DNA of 9,145 nucleotides from JBAVQS01 sp049694275 (GCA_049694275.1 JBAVQS010000201.1:1-9145), one strand, 5' to 3'. Positions 1 to 5,239 are shown, counted from the stretch's first letter. Program-made: numbers and translations. The notes: a model not told the origin generated them from the letters alone.

Positions 1-50
1 CGCACTGGCTGGCCGGCGACCTGGGCCGGGTCATAGGTCGGGTTGGACAT
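1..50 (-). CDS. N-terminus of an unidentified protein (partial)
   Basis: Only the first 16 codons lie in the window, reading MSNPTYDPAQVAGQPV. This is too short to assign a family. The ATG is at 50-48 on the minus strand. A GGAGG Shine-Dalgarno at 62-58 sits 7 bases upstream of it, and a strong sigma-70-type promoter lies about 50 bases further up (97-125). The start is therefore well supported although the product is unknown. The gene is divergent from the dsbA-like/prsW operon. Confidence 0.7.
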   Translation of the reverse strand, partial: MSNPTYDPAQVAGQPV

Positions 51-96
51 GCGAGTGCCTCCAAATAATGATGACAGGAGAAATAAGCTGTCTCAT

Positions 97-125
97 ACTA
101 TCGCACATTTTCCACCGATTGTCAA
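97..125 (-). promoter_or_regulatory. Sigma-70-type promoter for the gene at 1-50
   Basis: On the minus strand a perfect TTGACA (125-120) is followed by a 17-base spacer and a -10 box GATAGT (102-97). TG one base before the -10 gives an extended -10. The predicted transcript start is near 90, giving a leader of about 40 bases that contains the GGAGG ribosome site. This is the best-looking promoter in the window. Confidence 0.72.
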
Positions 126-220
126 CCACGATTGATTAAAGATTTGCAAGGACCAGCATGGCAAGCCCCCCGGGAATTGTTGTTGCGAGCGTTTTGTGCG
201 AAGCAATCTGGTTTGCGCTG

Positions 221-267
221 GCGAGATTGCCACGTCGCAAAAAGCGCTCCTCGCAATGACAGTCTAC
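221..267. repeat. Dispersed repeat, copy 1 (GCGAGATTGC...GCAATGACAG)
   Basis: These 47 bases match positions 7631-7677 at 44 of 47 sites; the differences are CA versus TT and A versus G. The unit starts with GCGAGATTGC and ends with GCAATGACAGTCTAC, so its ends are partly complementary (ATTGC / GCAAT) and could fold. I recognise this as a type of dispersed repeat common in Chloroflexota and some other bacteria. It is non-coding. Confidence 0.8.
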
Positions 268-304
268 GACTGCCTAGGGGCAGTTGCTGTGGCGAAAAAG
301 GCCC

Positions 305-333
305 TTTTCGAGGGTTCGCATCTATGGTAGAAT
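305..333 (+). promoter_or_regulatory. Candidate promoter for the dsbA-like/prsW operon
   Basis: An extended -10 reading TGGTAGAAT lies at 325-333. The -35 position 17 bases upstream (305-310, TTTTCG) is weak. If used, it would give an untranslated leader of about 230 bases that runs through the repeat element at 388-549. No better plus-strand promoter was seen before 568. This is a visual match only. Confidence 0.33.
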
Positions 334-387
334 CGAGAATGATGGGTGGGCTCAAAGGGCCGACCCTCCGCAACACACAAGACTTGT

Positions 388-549
388 TGTCATGTTGAGC
401 GTAGCGAAACATCTCCGGCTCGCGTGTGGGAGAGACCTTTGCCTAGAGCGAATCCCACGTGGTTGCCGCACTGGCCGGGGCAGGCACGAGGCACAGCCCC
501 TACAACGAGGCCGTAAATGGAATCGGAATTCGCTCTGGCTCAGGGTGAC
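388..549. repeat. Decayed MITE-like element with inverted ends
   Basis: The left end is TGTCATGTTGAGC (388-400) and the right end is GCTCAGGGTGAC (538-549). The ends are inverted copies matching at 9 of 12 positions. They resemble the TGTCATTCTGAGC ends of the element at 7591-7701. Inside lies a diverged copy (451-508) of the composite repeat found at 5117-5171. No transposase is present, so any movement would be in trans. Element boundaries are my reading. Confidence 0.5.
451..508. repeat. Composite repeat, diverged copy
   Basis: The stretch from AATCCCACGTGGTTGCC to GCCCCTACAACGA aligns along its length with 5117-5171. Shared blocks include GTGGTTGCC, GGGGC.GGCAC.AGGC and GCCCCTACAACGA. 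The GTAGGGG half present in the other copy is missing here, so this copy is truncated or decayed. Confidence 0.6.
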
Positions 550-567
550 GACGATTGAGGTATATTC

Positions 568-1359
568 ATGATTTCTAATGACCGCCCGGAGTCGGGCGCG
601 CGTGGTTTCCGTTTTACGACGCTCGAAGTGATTCTGATCGCGCTCCTCGCTCTCTTGCTGGGCGGGATAGGCGGGTATGTCGGGCGCTCGCTTCTGCTCC
701 TCCAGTCTGCGCCGGCGGCTACGGCCCCCGCCGCTTCTGCGCCGGCCGCCCCCGGTCTGGGCGCCTCTGCGCCGGCCGCGTCCCAGTCGCCGCAGTCGTC
801 GCTTGATATGAAGCAGGTCCTGGCGATGGTGCTGGCGCGGACGCGCCATTTCAAGGGGAATCCCAATGCGCCGGTCACGATCGTCGAATTCGCCGACTTT
901 CAGTGTCCGTTTTGCGGCCGGTTTTTCAATACGACCGAGGGGCCGCTGGAAGCGAAATACGTCACGGATGGCACGGTCCGCTTTGCTTATTTGCACCTCG
1001 CCTTTCTCGGCGATGAATCGCAGTGGGCTGCGCTCGCCAGCGAGTGCGCCGACGAGCAGGGCAAATTCTGGGAGTATCACGACAAGCTGTTCAAGAGCCA
1101 GAACGGCGAAAACCAGGGGGCCTTTGCCAAGGACAATCTGAAAAAGTTTGCCGTCGACCTCGGCCTCGACGCGGCCAAGTTCAACGACTGCTTTGATTCT
1201 GGCAAATACACCTCCATCGTCCAGGCCGAGACGCAGTTGGCGCAGCAGCTCAACATCCAGAGCACCCCGACCTTTCTGGTGAACACGACGCCGGTGCAGG
1301 GGGCTCAGCCCTACGATACCTTTGCCACCCTCATCGAGCAAGCCAAAAAAGGACAATAA
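568..1359 (+). CDS. Membrane-anchored DsbA-like thioredoxin-fold protein
   Basis: This 263-residue protein is probably a thiol-disulfide oxidoreductase acting outside the membrane. A short basic N-terminus precedes one membrane segment (about residues 19-45). A Pro/Ala-rich linker follows (47-80) with SAPA at 47, 57 and 67. A DsbA/thioredoxin-4-type domain fills 95-263. The active site is C113-P-F-C116 in the family context FADFQCPFCGRFF, and the cis-proline motif is T233-P234. Two further cysteines, C160 and C208, lie in the helical insertion. GAGG at 557-560, 7 bases before the ATG, supports the start. The stop is 2 bases from the prsW-like start, so the two are surely co-transcribed. Whether it oxidises, reduces or isomerises substrates cannot be read from sequence. 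The cysteine-rich exported proteins downstream are candidate substrates by inference. Confidence 0.9.
   Translation: MISNDRPESGARGFRFTTLEVILIALLALLLGGIGGYVGRSLLLLQSAPAATAPAASAPAAPGLGASAPAASQSPQSSLDMKQVLAMVLARTRHFKGNPNAPVTIVEFADFQCPFCGRFFNTTEGPLEAKYVTDGTVRFAYLHLAFLGDESQWAALASECADEQGKFWEYHDKLFKSQNGENQGAFAKDNLKKFAVDLGLDAAKFNDCFDSGKYTSIVQAETQLAQQLNIQSTPTFLVNTTPVQGAQPYDTFATLIEQAKKGQ
706..795 (+). repeat. In-frame 30-base tandem repeat coding the linker
   Basis: TCTGCGCCGGC[G/C]GC occurs at 706, 736 and 766, an exact 30-base period. It encodes three decapeptide units that each begin SAPAA. The repeat forms the flexible linker between the membrane anchor and the thioredoxin domain. The second halves of the units have diverged. 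Confidence 0.75.
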
Positions 1360-1361
1360 TA

Positions 1362-2444
1362 ATGATAGCAGGTATCGCCGTTGCGGTGGCCATCCCTATC
1401 GCCTTTTTGCTCCTCGTGCGATGGCTGGACCTGTACGCCTCGGGAAGTTTCTGGACCGTTATCCTCTGCTTTATCTGGGGGGTCCTGGCCTTTTCAATCG
1501 TTTTTCCGATCAATGATTTCTTTATCGCCCGCCTGGGATACTGGGAGGTCGTCAAGGGGACCGCGCCGGTCGTCGAAGAGATTACCAAATCGCTCATGCT
1601 GATCTATCTGGTCCGCCGGCCCAACTTTACCTACTTTGTGGATGGCGCGATCTTTGGCTTTGCCATCGGCACCGGCTTTGCGGTCCGCGAGAATATCTTT
1701 TACCTGACCTCGACGCCCGACGTGAGCCTGATGCTGGGCTTGACCCGCGCCTTTTCCACCTCCTTGATGCACGGCAGCGCCAGCGCGCTGGTGGGGGTGG
1801 CGCTGGGCCGCCTGCGGTTTGCGCGCGGTTGGAGCCGGATCATCGCGCCGGTGGTCGGCTGGACCGCGGCGATTGCGCTCCACCTCTCGTACAACAATAT
1901 CATCAACACGCAGGATGCCGGGCTCATCATCATCCTGATCGGCGTGGTCATTGGCCTGGGCGGCGTCGGCCTGAATGCCGGCTTTATCATGTGGGGCCTG
2001 CAGGAGGAAAAGCGCTGGCTGCGTGAGACGCTCAAGCTCGACGTCGGCGTCTCGTCCGGCGAGTCCTCCGTCATCCAAAAGCTGGACGATCTCTCCGAGA
2101 TGCTCGTTCCCATTCGTGACCGGTTCGGCCCGGAGAAGGCCAAGCAGGTCGAGACCTTTCTCCGGCTCCAGGCGCAGCTCGGATTAAAGCGCAAGGTCCA
2201 GGCCATGAGCCCGGACGGCAAGCTGCGCGAGGAGCTCACCGTCCAGATCGCCGACATGCGCACCGAGATGGACAAGCTGCGCCGCTCCGTCGGCGTTTAC
2301 TGCATGTCTTACGTCCGCTCGATTCTCCCGCCCGAGACCGAGTCCTTTTTGATCAATCTCTCGGAACGGATGGTCGTGCAAGAGCCCACGGCCAAGGGGA
2401 GCCTCTGGAACAAGATTGGCAGCCGTTTCGACGCCGACGAGTAG
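1362..2444 (+). CDS. PrsW-family intramembrane metalloprotease
   Basis: This is a 360-residue polytopic membrane protein of the PrsW (CPBP/Abi-related) type; founding members cleave anti-sigma factors within the membrane. About seven to eight hydrophobic segments lie between residues 1 and 212. The family signatures are present in order: E72-E73-I-T-K76, then F106-AVRE110-N111 preceded by a YFVDGAIFGFAIG stretch, then H137 (LMHG) and H174 (ALHLSYN). The last motif carries N where some members have D. Residues 213-360 form a charged, helical, probably cytoplasmic tail that I do not recognise. AAGGA about 8 bases before the ATG supports the start. It is the second gene of the operon, 2 bases after the dsbA-like gene. 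No sigma/anti-sigma pair is visible, so the substrate is unknown. The TAG stop lies inside a palindromic repeat (2441-2467), so the last residues may have been altered by that insertion. Confidence 0.9.
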   Translation: MIAGIAVAVAIPIAFLLLVRWLDLYASGSFWTVILCFIWGVLAFSIVFPINDFFIARLGYWEVVKGTAPVVEEITKSLMLIYLVRRPNFTYFVDGAIFGFAIGTGFAVRENIFYLTSTPDVSLMLGLTRAFSTSLMHGSASALVGVALGRLRFARGWSRIIAPVVGWTAAIALHLSYNNIINTQDAGLIIILIGVVIGLGGVGLNAGFIMWGLQEEKRWLRETLKLDVGVSSGESSVIQKLDDLSEMLVPIRDRFGPEKAKQVETFLRLQAQLGLKRKVQAMSPDGKLREELTVQIADMRTEMDKLRRSVGVYCMSYVRSILPPETESFLINLSERMVVQEPTAKGSLWNKIGSRFDADE

Positions 2445-2467
2445 GGCGCACGGCCGTTCGCCCCTAC
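2441..2467. repeat. GTAGGG...CCCCTAC palindrome overlapping the prsW stop
   Basis: This imperfect palindrome opens with GTAGGGCGCACGG and closes with CCGTTCGCCCCTAC. It belongs to the same family as 3253-3280 and 4456-4484. Bases 2442-2444 are the TAG stop of the upstream protease gene. The transcript could form a hairpin, but no U-run follows, so a classical terminator is not indicated. Confidence 0.8.
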
Positions 2468-2484
2468 AACGGCCCAAACGAGGC

Positions 2485-2507
2485 GAGACGTTTCACCGAA
2501 ACGTCTC
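2485..2507. repeat. Perfect 10-bp hairpin
   Basis: GAGACGTTTC (2485-2494) and GAAACGTCTC (2498-2507) are exact inverted copies around a 3-base loop. Its sequence differs from the GTAGGG family next to it, so it seems to be a second repeat type. It could serve as a transcript 3'-end or attenuator for the protease operon, although no T-run follows. Confidence 0.65.
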
Positions 2508-2561
2508 TACGAAATCTCCTGACGAAAGGTCTCCAATGACACGCGCGGTGACACGCGCGCC

Positions 2562-2570
2562 TGATACAAT
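2562..2570 (+). promoter_or_regulatory. Candidate extended -10 for the first six-cysteine gene
   Basis: TGATACAAT fits the extended -10 form TGnTATAAT with one mismatch. No acceptable -35 box is seen 16-18 bases upstream; the sequence there is a CG-rich repeat (ACACGCGCG). A transcript would start near 2577, leaving a leader of about 115 bases before the ATG at 2693. Confidence 0.35.
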
Positions 2571-2692
2571 GATGCCAGAAATTTGAAAGGAGGAACGCCT
2601 CTATCCTTGAAACGAATTTCGCAGGTTTAAGCCATGCGCTCCGAAGGGCGGGGCGCTCGATTTGACCGATTATTCCCAAAGGAGAAGATACC

Positions 2693-3247
2693 ATGTTTTC
2701 AAATATGACCCCTCGTAACCGGACCATGCTCGCCGTTGTCGGCGTGATCGTCGTCGTCCTCCTCATCGCCGTCGTCCTGGTCCAGACCAATTCCGGCCTG
2801 CGCGGCGCGCTCGGGCTGACGACCGGCGACCTGTCCGGCGGCCCCAGGGCAACGGCCACTCCGGCCCCCGCCGGCGGCGGCGGGTCTTGCACGGCGAGTA
2901 AATCCACCTCCGTCAAGATTGCCTGCGGGACCTCGCAGACGGTGACGACGGTGAGCACCCCGAACGGGAGCTCGGACCTGTCCTACTGCAACTTTGCGAC
3001 GCTCGACGTGAGCACCTGGAAATTTGGCGGCAGCACCAGCGCGGTCAACATGACCGGCGCCAAATTCAATGGCTCGAACGTCTGCGGCGCGGATTTCACC
3101 AACGCCAACCTGACCAATGCGGCATTCTCCAGCGCGACCAACGGCAGTAAGGCCACCGTCACCGGCGCGACCTGGAGCAACACTACCTGCCCCGACGGCA
3201 CGAACAGCAATAACAACGGCAACACCTGCGTCGGCCACGGGTTCTAA
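2693..3247 (+). CDS. Exported six-cysteine pentapeptide-repeat-like protein, paralog 1
   Basis: This 184-residue protein has a short basic N-terminus (TPRNR), one membrane segment (about 12-31) and a Gly/Pro/Ala linker (about 45-65). The outer domain that follows is shared with the products at 3902-4450 and 4538-5080. Cysteines are C66, C78, C99, C131, C166 and C179. Residues 95-162 contain pentapeptide-like units (LSYCNF, NMTGAKF, VCGADF, NANLTNAAF, TVTGATW). The C-terminus is an Asn-rich loop between C166 and C179 ending VGHGF. AAAGGAG, 8 bases before the ATG at 2693, supports the start; the next in-frame ATG (2705) lies too far from it. Function is unknown. The likely place is the outer face of the membrane with disulfides, inferred from the anchor and paired cysteines. 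This copy is the most diverged of the three, mainly in the anchor and linker. Confidence 0.82.
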   Translation: MFSNMTPRNRTMLAVVGVIVVVLLIAVVLVQTNSGLRGALGLTTGDLSGGPRATATPAPAGGGGSCTASKSTSVKIACGTSQTVTTVSTPNGSSDLSYCNFATLDVSTWKFGGSTSAVNMTGAKFNGSNVCGADFTNANLTNAAFSSATNGSKATVTGATWSNTTCPDGTNSNNNGNTCVGHGF

Positions 3248-3252
3248 GATCG

Positions 3253-3280
3253 GTAGGGACGCACGGCCGTGCGTCCCTAC
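3253..3280. repeat. Perfect 28-base palindrome of the GTAGGG family
   Basis: The 14-base arms GTAGGGACGCACGG and CCGTGCGTCCCTAC are exact reverse complements with no spacer. It starts 6 bases after the stop of paralog 1. It could fold as a hairpin in RNA or cruciform in DNA, and might end or stabilise the upstream transcript. Confidence 0.85.
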
Positions 3281-3298
3281 GCACATGGGGACGAGCTT

Positions 3299-3363
3299 GA
3301 GGGCGAGCCAGCGGTTCGCCCCTACAATGACTTGACGAGGGCGAGCCAGCGGTTAGCCCTTAC
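3299..3363 (+). repeat. Two direct 27-base repeat copies
   Basis: GAGGGCGAGCCAGCGGTT followed by [C/A]GCCC[C/T]TAC occurs at 3299-3325 and again at 3337-3363, with two mismatches. Each unit is also weakly self-complementary (GGGCGA...TCGCCC in the first). They look like further relatives of the GTAGGG family that have lost the left arm. Together with 3253-3280 they fill most of the gap before the next gene. Confidence 0.75.
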
Positions 3364-3408
3364 CAGAGACGAAATGGGCGAACTGTACGGATCAAGAGTA
3401 ATCTGAAA

Positions 3409-3852
3409 ATGACAGACTCTATTCACTCGCACGAAGACACAACTCAATCCTTCCTGATCCGGCTCTGGCAGGAACGGCCGAACGAATGGCGCGGCACGAT
3501 TCGCCACGTGCAGAGTGAAGCCCAGCGCGGTTTCTCGCAGCTTGACCAGGCACTCCTCTTTGTGCGAGAGCACACGGCCGGCCGGCCGGCGACCCCCGTC
3601 CAGGAACAGGCGGCCACACCCCGGCCCTGGACGGAATGGCTGGGCCGGCGCCGGGTTCCGATGGCGTGGGCGGCCATGGGATTCGTGACGCTGATTTCGA
3701 TCTGGCTCATTGCAACCAATGCTGTACCGGGAATGCCGCTGAGTGGGACGGCGGGAAACGGGGGACCTGGCGGCGAAATGTTCCTCGCCTTTGTCGCCGG
3801 GATTGTATTGGGCGGGGTAGGGGCGGGGCTGTGGTTCCGCTCCAGACGCTAA
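3409..3852 (+). CDS. Small two-TM membrane protein of unknown function
   Basis: This 147-residue protein has a soluble N-terminal part (1-55) with the sequence SFLIRLWQERPNEWRGTIRHV, continuing to LDQALLFVREH. That pattern resembles an uncharacterised N-terminal region I have met in many Chloroflexota proteins. A Pro/Ala linker follows (57-74), then membrane segments at about 84-105 and 124-143, with a Gly-rich loop between them and a basic tail FRSRR. The start lacks a clear ribosome site (only AGAG about 10 bases upstream), so the ATG is a moderate choice. It sits between the first and second six-cysteine paralogs on the same strand, which suggests a shared role or a passenger; neither can be shown. 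Function is unknown. Confidence 0.7.
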   Translation: MTDSIHSHEDTTQSFLIRLWQERPNEWRGTIRHVQSEAQRGFSQLDQALLFVREHTAGRPATPVQEQAATPRPWTEWLGRRRVPMAWAAMGFVTLISIWLIATNAVPGMPLSGTAGNGGPGGEMFLAFVAGIVLGGVGAGLWFRSRR

Positions 3853-3860
3853 ACATTATT

Positions 3861-3882
3861 GCGCATCCTGAATGGGATGCGC
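3861..3882 (+). promoter_or_regulatory. Leader hairpin before paralog 2
   Basis: GCGCATCC (3861-3868) and GGATGCGC (3875-3882) form a perfect 8-bp stem with a 6-base loop. It ends two bases before the AAGGAG ribosome site. A matching hairpin with compensatory base changes stands at the same place before paralog 3 (4496-4519). It may affect message stability or ribosome access; this is inference. Confidence 0.55.
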
Positions 3883-3901
3883 CCAAGGAGAAGAGGATCA
3901 A

Positions 3902-4450
3902 ATGAACGCACGCAACCGAACTATGATTATTATCGCCGGCGTCATCGCCGTCCTGATCGTGCTCGCCATCGTGGTGGTCGCGGGCAACCCCGGCCTCGCC
4001 CGGAGCCTGGGCCTCACCTCGGGCGGGCTCTCCGGCACCGGTGGAACCAAACCCACGGCGACCCCGGGGGCGGCCGGCGGCGGCTCGTCTTGCACGGCGA
4101 GCAAAGCCACTTCCTACAAGATTGCCTGCGGGACCTCGCAGACTTCGACGACGGTGAGCACGCCGAACTCGAGCGGGGACCTGTCCTACTGCAACTTTGC
4201 GACGCTCGACGTGAGCACCTGGGATTTTGGCGGCAGCACAGGCTCGGTCAACATGACCGGGACCAAGTTCCAGGGCTCGAACGTCTGCGGCGCGAATTTC
4301 ACCAACGCCAACCTGACCAACGCGGCATTCAGCAGCGCGACCAACGGCACGGCGGCGACGGTGACGGGCGCGACCTGGAACAACACCACCTGCCCCGACG
4401 GCACGAACAGCAACAACAACGGCAACACCTGCGTCGGCCACGGGTTCTAA
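3902..4450 (+). CDS. Exported six-cysteine pentapeptide-repeat-like protein, paralog 2
   Basis: This 182-residue protein has N-terminus MNARNR, a membrane segment (about 8-27) and a Gly/Thr/Pro linker (40-62). The outer domain has cysteines at 64, 76, 97, 129, 164 and 177, at spacings nearly identical to the other two copies. Pentapeptide-like units run from about 93 to 160 (LSYCNF, NMTGTKF, VCGANF, NANLTNAAF). The end is C164-PDGTNSNNNGNT-C177-VGHGF. I start it at the ATG at 3902 because paralog 3 begins with the same MNARNR, and AAGGAG...GAGG lies directly upstream. An earlier in-frame ATG at 3872 falls inside the leader hairpin and is unlikely. It is roughly 85-90% identical to paralog 3 by eye. 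Function is unknown; an outward-facing, disulfide-bonded surface protein is likely. Confidence 0.82.
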   Translation: MNARNRTMIIIAGVIAVLIVLAIVVVAGNPGLARSLGLTSGGLSGTGGTKPTATPGAAGGGSSCTASKATSYKIACGTSQTSTTVSTPNSSGDLSYCNFATLDVSTWDFGGSTGSVNMTGTKFQGSNVCGANFTNANLTNAAFSSATNGTAATVTGATWNNTTCPDGTNSNNNGNTCVGHGF

Positions 4451-4455
4451 CGATT

Positions 4456-4484
4456 GTAGGGGCGGGTCTCAGACCCGCCCCTAC
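4456..4484. repeat. GTAGGGG palindrome, 14-base arms
   Basis: GTAGGGGCGGGTCT (4456-4469) and AGACCCGCCCCTAC (4471-4484) are exact reverse complements around one base. It lies just after the stop of paralog 2 and before the leader hairpin of paralog 3, so two hairpins stand between the genes. Confidence 0.85.
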
Positions 4485-4495
4485 CCAGATATGAT

Positions 4496-4519
4496 GGCGC
4501 ACCGACATGAGGGTGCGCC
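4496..4519 (+). promoter_or_regulatory. Leader hairpin before paralog 3
   Basis: GGCGCACC (4496-4503) and GGTGCGCC (4512-4519) form a perfect 8-bp stem with an 8-base loop, directly followed by CAAGGAGAAGAGGA. Relative to the hairpin at 3861-3882, an A-T pair is replaced by C-G on both arms, so the stem is kept though its sequence changes. The 20 bases from TGCGCCCAAGG to GAGGA are identical in both leaders. Confidence 0.55.
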
Positions 4520-4537
4520 CAAGGAGAAGAGGAAAAA

Positions 4538-5080
4538 ATGAACGCACGCAACCGAAATATGATTCTCGTCGCCGGTCTGATCGTCGTCCTGATCGTGGTC
4601 GCCGTCGTGGTGATCATGGGCAATCCCGGCCTCGCCCGGAGCCTGGGGCTCTCCTCAGGTGACCTCTCCGGCACCGGTGGGACCAAGCCCACGGCGACCC
4701 CGGGGGCGGCCGGCGGCGGCTCGTCTTGCACGGCGAGTAGAGCCACTTCCTACAAGATTGCCTGTGGGACCTCGCAGACTTCGACGACGGTGAGCACGCC
4801 GAACAGTGCGGACCTGTCGTACTGCAACTTTGCGACGCTTGACGTGAGCACCTGGAAATTTAGCAGCGGCGGCTCGGTCAACATGACGGGGGCCAAGTTC
4901 CAGGGCTCGAACGTCTGCGGCGCGGATTTCACCGGCGCCAACCTGACCAACGCGGCATTCAGCAGCGCGACCAACGGCACGGCGGCCATTGTGACGGGCG
5001 CGACCTGGAGCAACACCACGTGCCCCGACGGCACGAACAGCAACGCCAACGGCAACACCTGCGTCGGCCACGGGTTCTAA
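4538..5080 (+). CDS. Exported six-cysteine pentapeptide-repeat-like protein, paralog 3
   Basis: This 180-residue protein is a near-copy of paralog 2: MNARNR start, membrane segment (about 8-27), Gly/Thr/Pro linker (40-62), and cysteines at 64, 76, 96, 127, 162 and 175. Two residues are missing around the NSADLSYC and KFSSGGS stretches. Pentapeptide-like units (LSYCNF, NMTGAKF, VCGADF, GANLTNAAF) lead to the loop C162-PDGTNSNANGNT-C175-VGHGF. AAGGAG and GAGG just upstream of the ATG set the start. Codons are largely shared with paralog 2, which points to a recent duplication or ongoing gene conversion. It is followed by a composite repeat and a strong hairpin (5183-5221) that probably ends the transcript. 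Function is unknown. Confidence 0.82.
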   Translation: MNARNRNMILVAGLIVVLIVVAVVVIMGNPGLARSLGLSSGDLSGTGGTKPTATPGAAGGGSSCTASRATSYKIACGTSQTSTTVSTPNSADLSYCNFATLDVSTWKFSSGGSVNMTGAKFQGSNVCGADFTGANLTNAAFSSATNGTAAIVTGATWSNTTCPDGTNSNANGNTCVGHGF

Positions 5081-5108
5081 CGCGAAGTCCATCTTGATTG
5101 ATGGGCAC

Positions 5109-5171
5109 GTAGGGGCAATCCCTTGTGGTTGCCCATAGCGGGGCGGGCACAAGGCGCCGCCCCTACAACGA
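5109..5171. repeat. Composite GTAGGGG repeat, fuller copy
   Basis: GTAGGGGCAA (5109-5118) through GTGGTTGCCC (5125-5134) makes one hairpin half. GGGGCGGGCAC...GCCGCCCCTAC (5140-5166) makes a second. The outer ends GTAGGGGC and GCCCCTAC are also inverted copies, so the whole unit may form a branched structure. Bases 5117-5171 align with the diverged copy at 451-508. Confidence 0.75.
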
Positions 5172-5182
5172 TCTAAATGATG

Positions 5183-5226
5183 AACCGCCGGTTCGCCTCT
5201 CTCTGGGGCGAACCGGCGGTTTATTC
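5183..5226 (+). terminator. Strong hairpin terminator between convergent genes
   Basis: AACCGCCGGTTCGCC (5183-5197) and GGCGAACCGGCGGTT (5207-5221) form a perfect 15-bp stem with a 9-base loop. TTATTCTT follows on the plus strand. It stands about 100 bases after paralog 3 and 19 bases beyond the stop of the convergent response regulator gene, so it may serve both directions. The T-run is better on the plus strand. Confidence 0.75.
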
Positions 5227-5239
5227 TTGCTCGTGTGTT

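Larger units (their letters stand above)
51..567. other. Intergenic region rich in repeats, no gene seen
   Basis: About 500 bases separate the divergent genes. Short open frames here overlap repeats, lack a good ribosome site and resemble no protein I know. The region holds the minus-strand promoter (97-125), a 47-base repeat copy (221-267) and a hairpin ACTGCC-TAGG-GGCAGT (269-284). It also holds a near-palindrome centred in 293-310 (CGAAAA...TTTTCG), a candidate plus-strand promoter (305-333), and a decayed inverted-repeat element (388-549) carrying a nested composite repeat (451-508). Confidence 0.7.

Noticed and set aside
51..567. tRNA or structured RNA gene in the long intergenic stretch
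   Set aside because: I saw no cloverleaf, TTCGA-type T-loop with matching stems, or CCA end; the hairpins found are explained by repeats.
352..1356. 334-residue minus-strand open frame opposite the dsbA-like gene
   Set aside because: The plus-strand frame has clear thioredoxin-fold motifs. The opposite frame is Arg-rich and extends into repeats, as expected from GC-rich DNA.
2607..2630. Short leader peptide starting TTG (MKRISQV) after AAGGAGG at 2587-2593
   Set aside because: The spacing from the ribosome-like site is about 13 bases and there are only seven codons; nothing else supports translation.
3253..3363. Possible CRISPR array
   Set aside because: Only two or three imperfect repeats, self-complementary, with no regular spacers and no cas genes.
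3859..4494. Plus-strand frame of 211 codons overlapping paralog 2
   Set aside because: It is Arg/His/Gln-rich and out of frame with the conserved six-cysteine protein, and its start lies inside the leader hairpin.
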